This document shows positions 1 through 9,380 of a stretch of 64,000 nt of DNA, piece after piece; the stretch's first letter is position 1; each line of letters opens with the position of its first letter. Origin of the DNA: Ornithinibacter aureus. GTDB lineage: Bacteria > Actinomycetota > Actinomycetes > Actinomycetales > Dermatophilaceae. Made by a program: the position numbers and the translations under genes. The notes under the pieces were generated by a model that saw only the letters and a list, made by a program, of their open reading frames with translations, was not told where the DNA came from and ran no database searches. The stretch lies in the NCBI RefSeq assembly GCF_009858245.1, contig NZ_VMSB01000001.1:1984001-2048000 (forward strand), read 5' to 3'.

Positions 1-1
1 G

Positions 2-970
2 ATGAACGACCTGGCCCGCACCGCGCTGCGCACCGCTGGCGGCCTCGCCGGCGCCGGTCTCGCCGGGATCGCGTACGCCGCATTCGTGGAGCGCACCTGG
101 TTCACCCTGCGCCGCTTCGCCGTCCCCGCCCTGCCACCCGGGAGCGCTCCGGTGCGCATCCTGCAGGTCTCCGACCTGCACCTGACCCCCGGCCAGCGCA
201 AGAAGATCGACTGGGTCCGTTCTCTGGCCGACCTCGAGCCCGACTTCGTCGTGAACTCGGGAGACAACCTCGCGCACCTGGACGCGGTGCCTCCACTCCT
301 GCGTGCGATGGAGCCGCTCCTCGAGCGGCCGGGTGCGTTCGTCCTGGGCTCGAACGACTACTTCGCCCCGACGCCGAAGAACCCCGCCCGCTACCTCACC
401 AGCCGCCACGCAGAGGCCCCGGCACGACGCTCGACGCTGCCCGTCAAGGCGCTGCGCGACGGGCTGGGCAACAGCGGGTGGGCCGACCTGAACAATGCCC
501 GCACGATCGTGCGGATGGGTGACCACGACGTCGAGCTCGTCGGGGTGAACGATCCGCACATCGGCTACGACCGGTACGCGAAGGTGGCTGGCCCGGCATC
601 CAGCGACGTGTCCCTGACGATGGGTCTGGTGCACGCTCCCTACCAGCGGGTGCTCGACGCCATGGTCGGCGACGGGGCCTCCGTCGTGCTTGCCGGGCAC
701 ACCCACGGTGGGCAGCTGGCCGTCCCGCTCTGGGGGGCCCTGGTGACGAACTGTGACCTCGACACCACGCGCGCCAAGGGCGTCTCGAGGTGGTGGCCGG
801 GCGCGGGGACAGCCGGTCGTCGGGGCGGCGCCGCGCCGTCGTCGGACGCGCCCGCGGATGCCGCATGGCTCCACGTCTCGGCGGGGCTGGGAACCTCCCC
901 CTACGCTCCGGTGCGCTTCGCCTGTCGCCCCGAGGCAACCCTGCTGACCTTGTTGGCCCGCGACGGCTGA
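2..970 (+). CDS. Membrane-anchored metallophosphoesterase
   Basis: A calcineurin-like phosphoesterase of 322 residues that hydrolyses a phosphoester whose identity cannot be told from sequence. A hydrophobic stretch near residues 10-29 looks like a signal anchor, so the catalytic domain is probably outside the cytoplasm. The metal-binding blocks occur in family order: SDLHL (D58, H60), SGDN (residues 86-89), GSND (116-119) and AGHTHGGQ near residue 230. The gene begins at the second base of the window, so its promoter is not visible. A tRNA gene follows 74 nt downstream. The C-terminal tail has a Gly/Ala-rich insert before the last beta strand. Confidence 0.9.
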   Translation: MNDLARTALRTAGGLAGAGLAGIAYAAFVERTWFTLRRFAVPALPPGSAPVRILQVSDLHLTPGQRKKIDWVRSLADLEPDFVVNSGDNLAHLDAVPPLLRAMEPLLERPGAFVLGSNDYFAPTPKNPARYLTSRHAEAPARRSTLPVKALRDGLGNSGWADLNNARTIVRMGDHDVELVGVNDPHIGYDRYAKVAGPASSDVSLTMGLVHAPYQRVLDAMVGDGASVVLAGHTHGGQLAVPLWGALVTNCDLDTTRAKGVSRWWPGAGTAGRRGGAAPSSDAPADAAWLHVSAGLGTSPYAPVRFACRPEATLLTLLARDG

Positions 971-976
971 GGCCGA

Positions 977-1007
977 TTTCTGTGCGCCGCACCGGGTCGG
1001 CTATCCT
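977..1007 (+). promoter_or_regulatory. Probable promoter of tRNA-Pro
   Basis: A -10-like TATCCT at 1002-1007 is preceded by TTCTGT at 978-983 with an 18-nt spacer. It lies about 38 nt before the mature tRNA start, which would leave a short 5' leader. Assigned by position and motif only. Confidence 0.4.
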
Positions 1008-1044
1008 CGGGTGTCGCTGCACCCCCGGGTGCGGCTAACAGCCA

Positions 1045-1423
<379 letters not shown>

Positions 1424-3100
1424 TCAGATGGCGTCGTCGCGAAGGATCGTCCCGTCGGGGTCGAACGCGTCGTAGAGCCGGGGCGCCCACAGCATCTGGG
1501 CCCTGCTCAGCTCCGGCGGGGAGAGCCGGCGCAGGCGGCCGGGTGGTCGCTCGACGCCGTCAGCGCCGGACGGCGCCCCCGAGCGCCGACGCCACCGCAC
1601 CGAGGTGCCCTTCATCGGCGCCTTGGGTCGGGGCAGGTGCCGACGACCTCGAGGGCCCTCGCCGGCCGCGTACCACGCGTCGAGGGCGTCGGCCCGCTGC
1701 GCCATGAGGTCCCACAGCTCGTCGGGGTCATCGGGCACGTCGTCGGGGTGCAGACCGGTGTGCTCCCCCACGAGCTCGCGCCGCAGCCGCCGGGCGAAGC
1801 TGTCCCTCGGCGCCGGCTCGTCGAGCCCGCGCACGCGGGTGTCCTGCACGGTGCACGCGATCTCGGAGTCGCTGGACCACGACCTGCGGTTGAAGTTGTC
1901 GGAGCCGACGCTGGACCACACGTCGTCGATGACGCACACCTTGGCGTGCACGTAGATCGGGTAGCCGGCTTCGCTCGTCAGCCCGTACACCGCGACGCGC
2001 TCACCGCCGGCCTCGAGCAGCAGGTCCATGGCGAGCTTGCGCCCGTAGAGCTGCGGCGGCAGGGACACGGCACCGTCGACGTCCGGCACCACGGGGATCA
2101 CCGCGATGAGCCGCAGCTCCGGGTTCGCGCGCAGGGCCTCACCGAAGTGCCGGCCGACCTCCTGCGACCACAGGTACTGGTCCTCGAGGTAGATCAGGTG
2201 GCGTGCGTGCGCGACCGCCTTGGTGTTGGCATGCGCGATGCTGCGCTCGCCACGCGGGGCGAAGTCGTAGCCCTTGGGCAGGATCGACGGGTAGGTGCGC
2301 ACGATCTGAACGGCTTCGGATGCCGTCGCGCCCACCGCGGGTGGTGGCGGGTTCTGCGGGGGCAGTGGACGTGGCTGGAGGTCCTCACCCTGGAGCAGGC
2401 TCGAGGCGAGCCGCCCCGGGTTGAGCGTCAGCGGGGTGGAGTCCTCCCACCGCTCACGGAACGTGGTCTCGACGTCGGCGACGGCCGGGCCCTGGATGGC
2501 CACCTGCACGTCGTGCCACGGAGGCCGCGCACCGAACACCTGAGGCATGGCGATCGGCTGGGGGTCGCCCTCGTGGGCGATGGAGTCACGCCGGCCGTGA
2601 CAGAGGTCGATCCCGCCGAGGTAGACGATGTCGCGGCCGGCGTCGTCGCGGTGCCGCAGCAGGACGAACTTCTGGTGGTGCGAGCCTCCGGTGCGCACGC
2701 GCATGTCGCGCAGGCACTGCCCGCCGGCCTCGTCGATCTCGATGCCGAGCAGTCGCGACTTCTGGGAGTGGAAGCCGAACCGGTGCCAGTGCGAACGCCA
2801 GAGCAGCCCTCTCACGTCGACCCCGCGTCGGGCGGCCGCGGCGAACGTCGCGGAGACGCTGGAGCCGGGGTCGTCGGTGAGCAGCTGATCGGGGTCGCCG
2901 CGCCAGTCGACGAAGTAGAGCAGGTCACCGTCGCCGAGCGCGCTGATCCGTTCGTGCAGCTCCGCCAGGTAGGAATCCCCGTGCACGATCGCCCGCACGT
3001 GGTTGCCCTCGGTCCACGCCACGCCCGGCGGCTTGCCCTCGTCGATGCGGGTGTCGGGGTTCTCCCGCTCGTCGGGGGTGAGGAAGAGATCGGGGATCAC
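1424..3100 (-). CDS. Phospholipase D family protein
   Basis: A 558-residue protein of the phospholipase D superfamily, whose members cleave or transfer phosphodiesters through a covalent phosphohistidine. Two HKD-type motifs are present, as expected for a bilobed active site: HHQKFVLL followed by an Asp in the first half, and HAKVCVIDD with GSDNFNRRS downstream in the second. No signal peptide is apparent. The GTG start is preceded by CAGGAT at a 6-nt distance, which fits leaderless initiation. The C-terminal 60 residues are Arg/Pro-rich and probably a disordered tail. Substrate (phospholipid, cardiolipin or other) is not determined. Confidence 0.88.
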   Translation of the reverse strand: MIPDLFLTPDERENPDTRIDEGKPPGVAWTEGNHVRAIVHGDSYLAELHERISALGDGDLLYFVDWRGDPDQLLTDDPGSSVSATFAAAARRGVDVRGLLWRSHWHRFGFHSQKSRLLGIEIDEAGGQCLRDMRVRTGGSHHQKFVLLRHRDDAGRDIVYLGGIDLCHGRRDSIAHEGDPQPIAMPQVFGARPPWHDVQVAIQGPAVADVETTFRERWEDSTPLTLNPGRLASSLLQGEDLQPRPLPPQNPPPPAVGATASEAVQIVRTYPSILPKGYDFAPRGERSIAHANTKAVAHARHLIYLEDQYLWSQEVGRHFGEALRANPELRLIAVIPVVPDVDGAVSLPPQLYGRKLAMDLLLEAGGERVAVYGLTSEAGYPIYVHAKVCVIDDVWSSVGSDNFNRRSWSSDSEIACTVQDTRVRGLDEPAPRDSFARRLRRELVGEHTGLHPDDVPDDPDELWDLMAQRADALDAWYAAGEGPRGRRHLPRPKAPMKGTSVRWRRRSGAPSGADGVERPPGRLRRLSPPELSRAQMLWAPRLYDAFDPDGTILRDDAI

Positions 3101-3128
3101 GGCCTCATCCTGCCCCGCGAACCCTCCC

Positions 3129-3359
3129 TCAGATGGCGAAGTACGCGATGACGATGGCGAAGATCAACGGCACCCCGAAGACGACGTCCAGCACGTGGAA
3201 GGGCACCCAGAACAGGTGGGTGACCTTCCAGCCGTAGTCGGCCTCCGGCCATTCGGGCGGTACCCAGGTCCGGGCACGCCAGAGGCGCTGACCGACCAGG
3301 AGCACGGCGTAGATGGCGACCGCGACCCACCAGGCGTCAACCCCGACGTACTGGCCCAC
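3129..3359 (-). CDS. Small two-TM membrane protein
   Basis: A 76-residue protein starting with GTG. It has two hydrophobic segments (about residues 8-24 and 53-75) separated by a charged, Trp/Pro-rich loop containing the words RARTWVPPEWP. It lies between the PPi-phosphofructokinase and phospholipase D genes on the same strand, with a 15-nt gap to the former and 28 nt to the latter, so cotranscription is likely. I do not recognise the family. Confidence 0.7.
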   Translation of the reverse strand: MGQYVGVDAWWVAVAIYAVLLVGQRLWRARTWVPPEWPEADYGWKVTHLFWVPFHVLDVVFGVPLIFAIVIAYFAI

Positions 3360-3374
3360 GATCAGCCGCCTCGC

Positions 3375-4574
3375 TCAGGCCTGACCGAGCGAATCCTTCA
3401 GCTCGCGGAACCACGGCACGGTGACGTCGAACTTCTTGTGGCCCTGGATCCGGGGGAACTCGATGGCCCGCAGCGTGTCGCCCTGCTCCTCGTCGTGCCC
3501 GACGACACCCGACACCCCGGCCAGCGCCGAGTCGACGGCGAGCGAGGTGCACTGCGCGATGAGGGCGAGGTCTTCGTCGTTGGCCGCGGCCGAGCGGCTG
3601 AAGTAGCCGGACTTCTGGACCATGGTCTTCTCGGCCTGGAGCTTCTCGCCGAACTGCTTGGCGAACCATGCGCCGGGGTTGACCTTGTCGAGCTGCACGT
3701 GACCGAACGGGTCGACCGGCACCTCCTGGCCGGCTGCCTTGAGCTCCTCGACGACCTCGGCCACGCCGGCGCCCTCGGAGAGGAAGATGTTGACGCAGCC
3801 GATCTCGTCCATGATCGCCTTGAGACGCTCGGCCTCGGCCGCGATGTCGATGTGCTCCTCGGGCACGAACACGGCGTGTACGTCCCAGCAGCGCGGGTCG
3901 TTGCCGAAGCCCTCGACGAACTGCTGCTCGGCCACCCATGCGTGGTAGCGGCGGGCGGTCTCGGCGGTCAGCCAGCCACAGTTGCGGCCCATGACCTCGT
4001 GCACGATGAGCATCCGGGGGTTCGAGGAGTGCTCGGCGATGATGTTCTGCGCATAGATCGAGCCCTGCTCGGCGGCCGTCCACGCCCCCAGCGACTGGCG
4101 GATCGGCACGACGTCGTTGTCGATCGTCTTGGGCAGCCCCACGACGGTCAGCTCGTAGTCGTTGTCGTGCAGGTAGGCCGCGAGGTCGGCCGCGGTCGTG
4201 TTCGTGTCGTCGCCACCGATGGTGTGCAGCACGTCGACGCCATCCTTGGTGAGCTGCTCGGCCGCGACGTGCAGCGGGTCCTGACCCTCCTGCACCAGCC
4301 CGCGCTTGACGCAGTCGGCGACGTTGGTCAGCTTGACGCGGGAGTTGCCGATCGGCGACCCGCCGCGCAGGTGGAGCAGGTGGGCGTTCTCCCGGACCTC
4401 CGGCGTCACCTCGACCCACTCGCCGCGCAGCAGGCCGGCATACCCACCGAGGTAGGCGATGATCCGCACGTCCGGGGCGACCTCGCTGTAGCGCTCGATG
4501 AGCCCGCCGACGGCGGAGGACAGGCACGGTGCAAGCCCTCCGGCGGTGAGCATGGCGACGGTGCGAACGGTCAT
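3375..4574 (-). CDS. pfp: Pyrophosphate-dependent 6-phosphofructokinase
   Basis: Phosphorylates fructose 6-phosphate with pyrophosphate in a reversible glycolytic step. The 399-residue product has the PPi-type signature GGDDT (residues 120-124), where the second Asp replaces the Gly of ATP-dependent enzymes, and the catalytic PKTIDND (148-154). The ATG overlaps the stop of the asd-like gene as ATGA, so the two are translationally coupled. A ribosome site AGGAG also sits 6-7 nt upstream. Placing it with aspartate-pathway genes is notable; cotranscription does not by itself show a functional link. Confidence 0.93.
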   Translation of the reverse strand: MTVRTVAMLTAGGLAPCLSSAVGGLIERYSEVAPDVRIIAYLGGYAGLLRGEWVEVTPEVRENAHLLHLRGGSPIGNSRVKLTNVADCVKRGLVQEGQDPLHVAAEQLTKDGVDVLHTIGGDDTNTTAADLAAYLHDNDYELTVVGLPKTIDNDVVPIRQSLGAWTAAEQGSIYAQNIIAEHSSNPRMLIVHEVMGRNCGWLTAETARRYHAWVAEQQFVEGFGNDPRCWDVHAVFVPEEHIDIAAEAERLKAIMDEIGCVNIFLSEGAGVAEVVEELKAAGQEVPVDPFGHVQLDKVNPGAWFAKQFGEKLQAEKTMVQKSGYFSRSAAANDEDLALIAQCTSLAVDSALAGVSGVVGHDEEQGDTLRAIEFPRIQGHKKFDVTVPWFRELKDSLGQA

Positions 4575-5749
4575 GGGGTGCTCCTGGTGTCCGGTGCTGG
4601 TGGTCTGGGGTGCTCGATGGTGCGCGACGACGACGCTGGCGCCACGGCATCCATTGTGGTGGTTTCGGTGAGATCGCGTGCGACGAGCTCGGCGGTCTGG
4701 ACCATGTTCAGGGCCGCCCCCTTGCGCAGGTTGTCGCCGCTGATGAACAGGTCGAGGGTCATCGGCGCGTCCGGCGCCTGACGGATGCGCCCGGCGAAGC
4801 GCGGGTCGGCCCCGACGACGTCGTTCGGAGTGGGGAACTCGGGCTCGTCGGGGTCGTCGAGGACGACGATGGTGGGGGCCTCGACGAGGGCCTGCCGAGC
4901 ATCGGCGACCCGGACCTTGCGCGCGAACGTGGCGTGGACGATGACCGAGTGCGACGACACCACCGGCACCCGGATGCACGTGGTCGTGATGGGAAGGTCG
5001 GGGATGCCGAGGATCTTGCGGGTCTCGTCGCGCACCTTGACCTCCTCGCTCGTCCAACCGTCGCCGACGTGGTGACCGACGAACGGGATGACGTTGAGCA
5101 CCAGCGGCGCGGGGAAGACCGACTCACCCAGCTCGTGCTCGACGAGGCGGCGCACGTCGCCCGGGCGGGTCCCGAGCTCACGGTCGCCGTGGACCACGTC
5201 GAGCTCGTCGTGCAACCGGCTGATGCCCGCCCGGCCTAGACCGGATGCCGCCTGGAGGGTCGTGATGACCAGTTCCGTGAGCTCCCAGGCTGCGTGGAGC
5301 ACGGCGAGGGCGTCGATCATCGTCATGACCGTCGCGCCCGGGTTGGCGATGATGCCGCGGGGCCGGTCGGCGACCCGTTGCGGGTTGACCTCGGGGACGA
5401 CGAGGGGCACGTCGTCCTCGGTGCGGAAGACGGTGCTGTTGTCGATGGCCACGACCCCTCGGGCCGCGGCGAGCTCGACCCACTCGCGGGCGATCCCCGG
5501 TGGGATGTCGAAGATCGCGACGTCGACGCCGTCGAAGAACTGCGGGGTCAACGCCTCGACGACGGCCTCCTGGCCGGCGACCCGGAGCACCGTGCCGACG
5601 TCCTCGGCGCCTGCGGCCAGACGCACCTGCGCCCAGTGGGAGTGCCGCGTGGGCAGCACGTCGAGGACGACGCGACCCACGGCACCGGTGGCACCGACCA
5701 CCGCAAGGGTCGGCTGCCACCCCGTGGACCGTGCCTGGTTGGTGCCCAC
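4571..5749 (-). CDS. asd: Aspartate-semialdehyde dehydrogenase-like protein lacking catalytic Cys
   Basis: By fold and position (directly after lysC) this is aspartate-semialdehyde dehydrogenase, which reduces aspartyl phosphate to the semialdehyde for Lys/Met/Thr synthesis. The 392-residue product keeps the NADP-binding start VVGATGAVG, the glutamine motif QAASG (Q166), RVP with its Arg, and the His of SSHSV. The nucleophile motif, normally NPNCTT, reads NPGATV, so the cysteine position (about residue 139) is alanine. The GTG start lies 1 nt after the lysC stop. It may be inactive, work differently, or play a non-catalytic role. A C-terminal Pro/Thr-rich tail of about 25 residues runs into the pfp overlap. 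Confidence 0.85.
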   Translation of the reverse strand: MGTNQARSTGWQPTLAVVGATGAVGRVVLDVLPTRHSHWAQVRLAAGAEDVGTVLRVAGQEAVVEALTPQFFDGVDVAIFDIPPGIAREWVELAAARGVVAIDNSTVFRTEDDVPLVVPEVNPQRVADRPRGIIANPGATVMTMIDALAVLHAAWELTELVITTLQAASGLGRAGISRLHDELDVVHGDRELGTRPGDVRRLVEHELGESVFPAPLVLNVIPFVGHHVGDGWTSEEVKVRDETRKILGIPDLPITTTCIRVPVVSSHSVIVHATFARKVRVADARQALVEAPTIVVLDDPDEPEFPTPNDVVGADPRFAGRIRQAPDAPMTLDLFISGDNLRKGAALNMVQTAELVARDLTETTTMDAVAPASSSRTIEHPRPPAPDTRSTP

Positions 5750-5750
5750 G

Positions 5751-7034
5751 TCAGCGGCCGGTGCCCCCGTAGACGACGGCCTCGCCCTCGCTGGAGTCCA
5801 GCCCGAAGGCCGTGTGCACGGCGCGAACGGCGTCATCGAGGAGGTCACCGCGGGTGATGACAGAGATGCGGATCTCGGAGGTGGAGATCATCTCGATGTT
5901 GACCCCGGCGTCGGCGAGTGCCTTGAAGAACGTCGCGGACACACCCGGGTTCGAGCGCATGCCGGCACCGACGAGCGAGAGCTTGCCGATCTGGTCGTCG
6001 AACTGCACGGCACTGAAGCCGACGTCGGCCTGCACCCGCTGCAGCGCCTCGACCGCGGCGGTGCCGTCGGTCTTGGGCAGCGTGAAGGAGATGTCGGTGA
6101 GGCCGGTGGCGGTGGCGGAGACGTTCTGGACGATCATGTCGATGTTGATCTGGGCCAGTGTCACCGCCTCGAAGATCTTGGCCGCCATGCCGGTGCGGTC
6201 GGGAACGCCGACGACGGTCACCTTCGCCTCGCTGCGGTCGTGGGCCACACCGGCGATGATCGGGGCTTCCACGGCGTCTCCTTCAGGTCCTTCGGGTGCG
6301 GGGTGGTCGGTGACGATCGTGCCCTCCTTGTGGGAGAACGACGACCGCACGTGGATGGGGATGTCGAAACGGCGGGCGTACTCGACGCTGCGCAGGTGCA
6401 GCACCTTGGACCCCGAGGCAGCGAGTTCGAGCATCTCCTCGTTGGAGATGCGATCCAGCTTGCGGGCGCTGGGCACGATGCGCGGGTCAGCGGTGAAGAC
6501 GCCGTCGACGTCGGTGTAGATCTCGCACACGTCGGCGCGCAGCGCGGCGGCCAGCGCCACGGCGGTGGTGTCGGTGCCGCCCCGGCCCAGGGTGGTGATC
6601 TCCTTGGTGCCCTGGCTCACGCCCTGGAAGCCGGCGACGATGACGATGTGACCCTTGGCCAGGGCCTCGGTGATGCGCCCCGGGGTGACGTCGATGATCT
6701 TGGCCTTGCCGTGCACGCCGTCGGTGATGACGCCGGCCTGGCTGCCGGTGAACGAACGGGCGCTGAAGCCCAGGTCGGAGATCGCCATCGCGACCAGGGC
6801 CATCGAGATGCGCTCACCGGCGGTCATCAGCATGTCGAGCTCGCGCGGCGGCGGGACGGGGCTGACCTCCTGCGCGAGGTCGAGCAGGTCGTCGGTGCTG
6901 TCCCCCATCGCCGAGACCGCGACGACGACGTCGTTCCCGGCCTTCTTCGTCTCCGCGATCCGCCTCGCGACCCGCTTGATGCTCTCGGCGTCGGCGAGCG
7001 ACGATCCGCCGTACTTCTGGACGACGATGGGCAA
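5751..7034 (-). CDS. lysC: Aspartate kinase
   Basis: Phosphorylates aspartate, the committed step to the aspartate-family amino acids. The product has 427 residues with an N-terminal kinase domain (KYGGSS at residues 7-12, later [14 protein letters not shown]) and two C-terminal ACT domains that in this family bind lysine and threonine for feedback control. The start chosen is TTG at 7032-7034, because the family motif begins only 6 residues in and GGGAG lies about 8 nt upstream. Upstream in-frame extensions show no homology. It is followed at once by the asd-like gene and pfp. Confidence 0.95.
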   Translation of the reverse strand: MPIVVQKYGGSSLADAESIKRVARRIAETKKAGNDVVVAVSAMGDSTDDLLDLAQEVSPVPPPRELDMLMTAGERISMALVAMAISDLGFSARSFTGSQAGVITDGVHGKAKIIDVTPGRITEALAKGHIVIVAGFQGVSQGTKEITTLGRGGTDTTAVALAAALRADVCEIYTDVDGVFTADPRIVPSARKLDRISNEEMLELAASGSKVLHLRSVEYARRFDIPIHVRSSFSHKEGTIVTDHPAPEGPEGDAVEAPIIAGVAHDRSEAKVTVVGVPDRTGMAAKIFEAVTLAQINIDMIVQNVSATATGLTDISFTLPKTDGTAAVEALQRVQADVGFSAVQFDDQIGKLSLVGAGMRSNPGVSATFFKALADAGVNIEMISTSEIRISVITRGDLLDDAVRAVHTAFGLDSSEGEAVVYGGTGR

Positions 7035-7161
7035 CGTGCTACTCCCGTGACGGTGTTTCGGTGGGCTCTGACACTCTAACCGGCCGTCCACGGAGCGGAC
7101 ACGGTGCCCAGATGCCGAACGAACGGCATCCGCCCACCCCCGACTCCTGCCGCAGGTTCGG

Positions 7162-7746
7162 TCAGGGGTGGAGGGCGTCGAACTCGGCCTCGGACACCGC
7201 ATCCGGATCGGCGTCCAGGCGCACGTGCGCGAGCAGGGTCTGGACCACGCGCAGGGCGGCGGCGGCCCGCTCTCCCCAGTGCGACAGGTAGCTGAACTGC
7301 CACCACCACAGGGCCTCGAGGGTGCGCCCGGCCTCGTGGTGGCTCAGGCCGTGGCTGAGCGCTGAGGCGATGTCGACGAGGTCGTTGCTGAGGTAACCGA
7401 CGACGGGTTCGGGGTCGAGCACCGGGTCGACGACGTCGCCGTACTCGTCCAGGCCCTCGAACACGTTGGCCAGGCCGGCGCGCAACGGGTCGAACTCGGC
7501 GTCCGGCCCGGCATCGGGTTCGAAGCGCTCGGCCGGGACGACGTCCTCCACGGCACCCAGCCTGGCCCCCATGACGAGCACCTGCGACAGGGCGAGCAGC
7601 GCCATCGGCAAGGTGGCGTCCGGGGAGTTTCCGGCGGCGATCTCGCGCACGGTCACGAGGTACATCTGCGCGTCGGCGGCCGACTCCGCAGCGATCTGGC
7701 CCCAGTCGTCGGAGGCGGAGGGGGACGCGACCGAGAACTCAGACAT
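7162..7746 (-). CDS. DUF5063 family protein
   Basis: A 194-residue acidic cytoplasmic protein of the DUF5063 family, which in actinobacteria commonly follows recR. Its function is unknown. The C-terminal half contains the conserved-looking run [23 protein letters not shown], rich in Trp. The ATG lies inside the end of recR with an 8-nt overlap, so the two are translationally coupled. About 125 nt separate its stop from the lysC start, leaving room for a lysC promoter. Confidence 0.85.
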   Translation of the reverse strand: MSEFSVASPSASDDWGQIAAESAADAQMYLVTVREIAAGNSPDATLPMALLALSQVLVMGARLGAVEDVVPAERFEPDAGPDAEFDPLRAGLANVFEGLDEYGDVVDPVLDPEPVVGYLSNDLVDIASALSHGLSHHEAGRTLEALWWWQFSYLSHWGERAAAALRVVQTLLAHVRLDADPDAVSEAEFDALHP

Positions 7747-8338
7747 CGATGAGCCTGCGTCCTTCGAAGGCACGCCCGAGGGTGACCTCGTCGGCATACT
7801 CGAGGTCACCGCCGACGGGCAGTCCGGAGGCCAGTCGCGTCACCCGCAACCCGAAGTCCTTGAGCATGCGCGACAGGTAGCTGGCCGTCGCCTCACCCTC
7901 GAGGTTGGGGTCCGTCGCGATGATGACCTCGGTGACCGTGCCGTCGCCGAGCCGAGTCATCAGCTCACGGACCCGCAAGTCGTTGGGGCCGATGCCGTCG
8001 ATGGGGCTGATCGCGCCACCGAGCACGTGGTAGCGGCCGCGGAACTCACGGGTGCGCTCGACCGCCACGACGTCCTTGGGCTCCTCGACCACACAGATCG
8101 AGTGCACGTCACGGCGCGGATCCAGACAGATCCGGCACTGCTGCGCCTCGGCGATGTTGAAGCACGTCTGGCAGAAGCGCACCTTGGCCTTGACCTCGGT
8201 CAGGGCGTGGGCCAGCCGCTCGACGTCGGCCGCGTCGGACTGCAAGAGGTGGAACGCGATTCGCTGCGCGCTCTTGGGGCCGACACCCGGCAGCCTGCCG
8301 AGTTCGTCGATGAGGTCCTGGACCGCGCCTTCGTACAC
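7739..8338 (-). CDS. recR: Recombination protein RecR
   Basis: Part of the RecFOR gap-repair pathway that loads RecA. The 199-residue length is normal. It carries an N-terminal helix-hairpin-helix ([17 protein letters not shown]), a Cys4 zinc finger with FCQTC and CRIC, and a TOPRIM domain ([14 protein letters not shown] and later [10 protein letters not shown]). The GTG start is 6 nt after TAGGCT, indicating leaderless initiation. Location downstream of dnaX with a small-gene interval is typical for actinobacteria. Confidence 0.97.
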   Translation of the reverse strand: MYEGAVQDLIDELGRLPGVGPKSAQRIAFHLLQSDAADVERLAHALTEVKAKVRFCQTCFNIAEAQQCRICLDPRRDVHSICVVEEPKDVVAVERTREFRGRYHVLGGAISPIDGIGPNDLRVRELMTRLGDGTVTEVIIATDPNLEGEATASYLSRMLKDFGLRVTRLASGLPVGGDLEYADEVTLGRAFEGRRLIDV

Positions 8339-8344
8339 GTGATG

Positions 8345-8350
8345 AGCCTA
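8345..8350 (-). promoter_or_regulatory. -10 element of recR (leaderless)
   Basis: TAGGCT on the minus strand is separated from the recR GTG by 6 nt. The transcript would start at or next to the first codon. Confidence 0.6.
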
Positions 8351-8405
8351 CGACCTCGCGGCGACCCTGTCTCCCGACGCCGCGCAGCAGGTCCGGGTGA
8401 CTCGG

Positions 8406-8657
8406 TCAGGCGCCGACGAGGGTGTAGTCGCCTGCCTCGGCCAAAGCCGCCACGACCTCATCGGTGGTCAGTGGGCGCTGGGCCGCGACCCGCACGACGG
8501 ACTCCCCGCCGCTGACGACCTCGACCTCGACGCCGTCGACGCCGTCGAGGGCGCTCAGCTCGTCGGTGACCGCGTGGGCGCAGTGGCCACAGGTCAGGCC
8601 CGTGGCCCGGAACGTCTGCGTGCTGGGGGCGGTGTTGCTGGTGTCATCGGTGGTCAC
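8406..8657 (-). CDS. Heavy-metal-associated domain protein (CopZ-like)
   Basis: An 83-residue soluble HMA-fold protein with the metal-binding GLTCGHC motif (C23, C26), typical of Cu(I) chaperones. An N-terminal Thr/Ser-rich extension of about 15 residues precedes the fold. The GTG start is preceded by GAGGAGA. No copper ATPase or CsoR-type regulator lies nearby, so the partner must be elsewhere. It sits between the acyltransferase and recR on the same strand. Confidence 0.88.
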   Translation of the reverse strand: MTTDDTSNTAPSTQTFRATGLTCGHCAHAVTDELSALDGVDGVEVEVVSGGESVVRVAAQRPLTTDEVVAALAEAGDYTLVGA

Positions 8658-8687
8658 GGCGTCTCCTCTATCTGGGATGGGTGTGGT

Positions 8688-9380
8688 TCAGATGCCGACC
8701 GCGGCACCGGAGCCCGGCGGCAACTCGTTGTAGGCGTCGACCCGCTCCTGGCCGGACAGCGCTGCGATGGCGTCCATGACCTCGTCGGTGAGCATCCGAC
8801 GGGCCTTGCCCGACGGCATCCCCGCATAGTCCTGCGGGCTGATCGGGCGTCCGAACGACACGTGCACCTTGGCCAACCGGGGGAATCGCCCGCCGATGGG
8901 CTGCACCTTGTCGGTGCCGATGAGCCCGATCGGCACGATGGGTACGCCGGCGGTCAGCGCAAGCCACGCGACCCCGGTGCGCCCCTTGTAGAGCCGTCCG
9001 TCGCGCGAGCGGGTGCCCTCGGGGTAGATGCCGAACGCGCGGCCCTCGCGCAGCACGATCAGCGCTGCGTCGAGGGACTCCTGGGCGGCGCGAGAGGAGT
9101 GCCGGTTGACGGGAATGGCGTTGGTGCCCTCGAAGAACGCCCGCCTGATTGACCCGCTGACCCCGGTGCCGGTGAAGTAGTCGGACTTCGCGAGGAAGCT
9201 CACCGGCCGCGGCGCCGCGATCGGGATGGCGAAGGAGTCGATGAAGGACAGGTGGTTGCTCGCGAGCAGCACCCCACCGTGGAGTGGGACGTTCTCGGTG
9301 CCGGTGATGGTCGGACGCCAGAGCAGCTTGCTGAGCGGCGCGACGACGCCGTGGCTGACGGCGTAGGAGCGCGAGCTCAT
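8688..9380 (-). CDS. 1-acyl-glycerol-3-phosphate acyltransferase family (PlsC-like)
   Basis: A 230-residue acyltransferase of the PlsC superfamily that probably adds the second acyl chain to lysophosphatidate or a related acceptor at the inner membrane face. It has the HX4D catalytic block (NHLSFID), the glycerol-phosphate-binding block around YPEGTRSRDG, and the VPIVPIGLIG strand. Its ATG overlaps the dnaX stop as ATGA, so translation is coupled to the clamp-loader gene. Confidence 0.9.
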   Translation of the reverse strand: MSSRSYAVSHGVVAPLSKLLWRPTITGTENVPLHGGVLLASNHLSFIDSFAIPIAAPRPVSFLAKSDYFTGTGVSGSIRRAFFEGTNAIPVNRHSSRAAQESLDAALIVLREGRAFGIYPEGTRSRDGRLYKGRTGVAWLALTAGVPIVPIGLIGTDKVQPIGGRFPRLAKVHVSFGRPISPQDYAGMPSGKARRMLTDEVMDAIAALSGQERVDAYNELPPGSGAAVGI

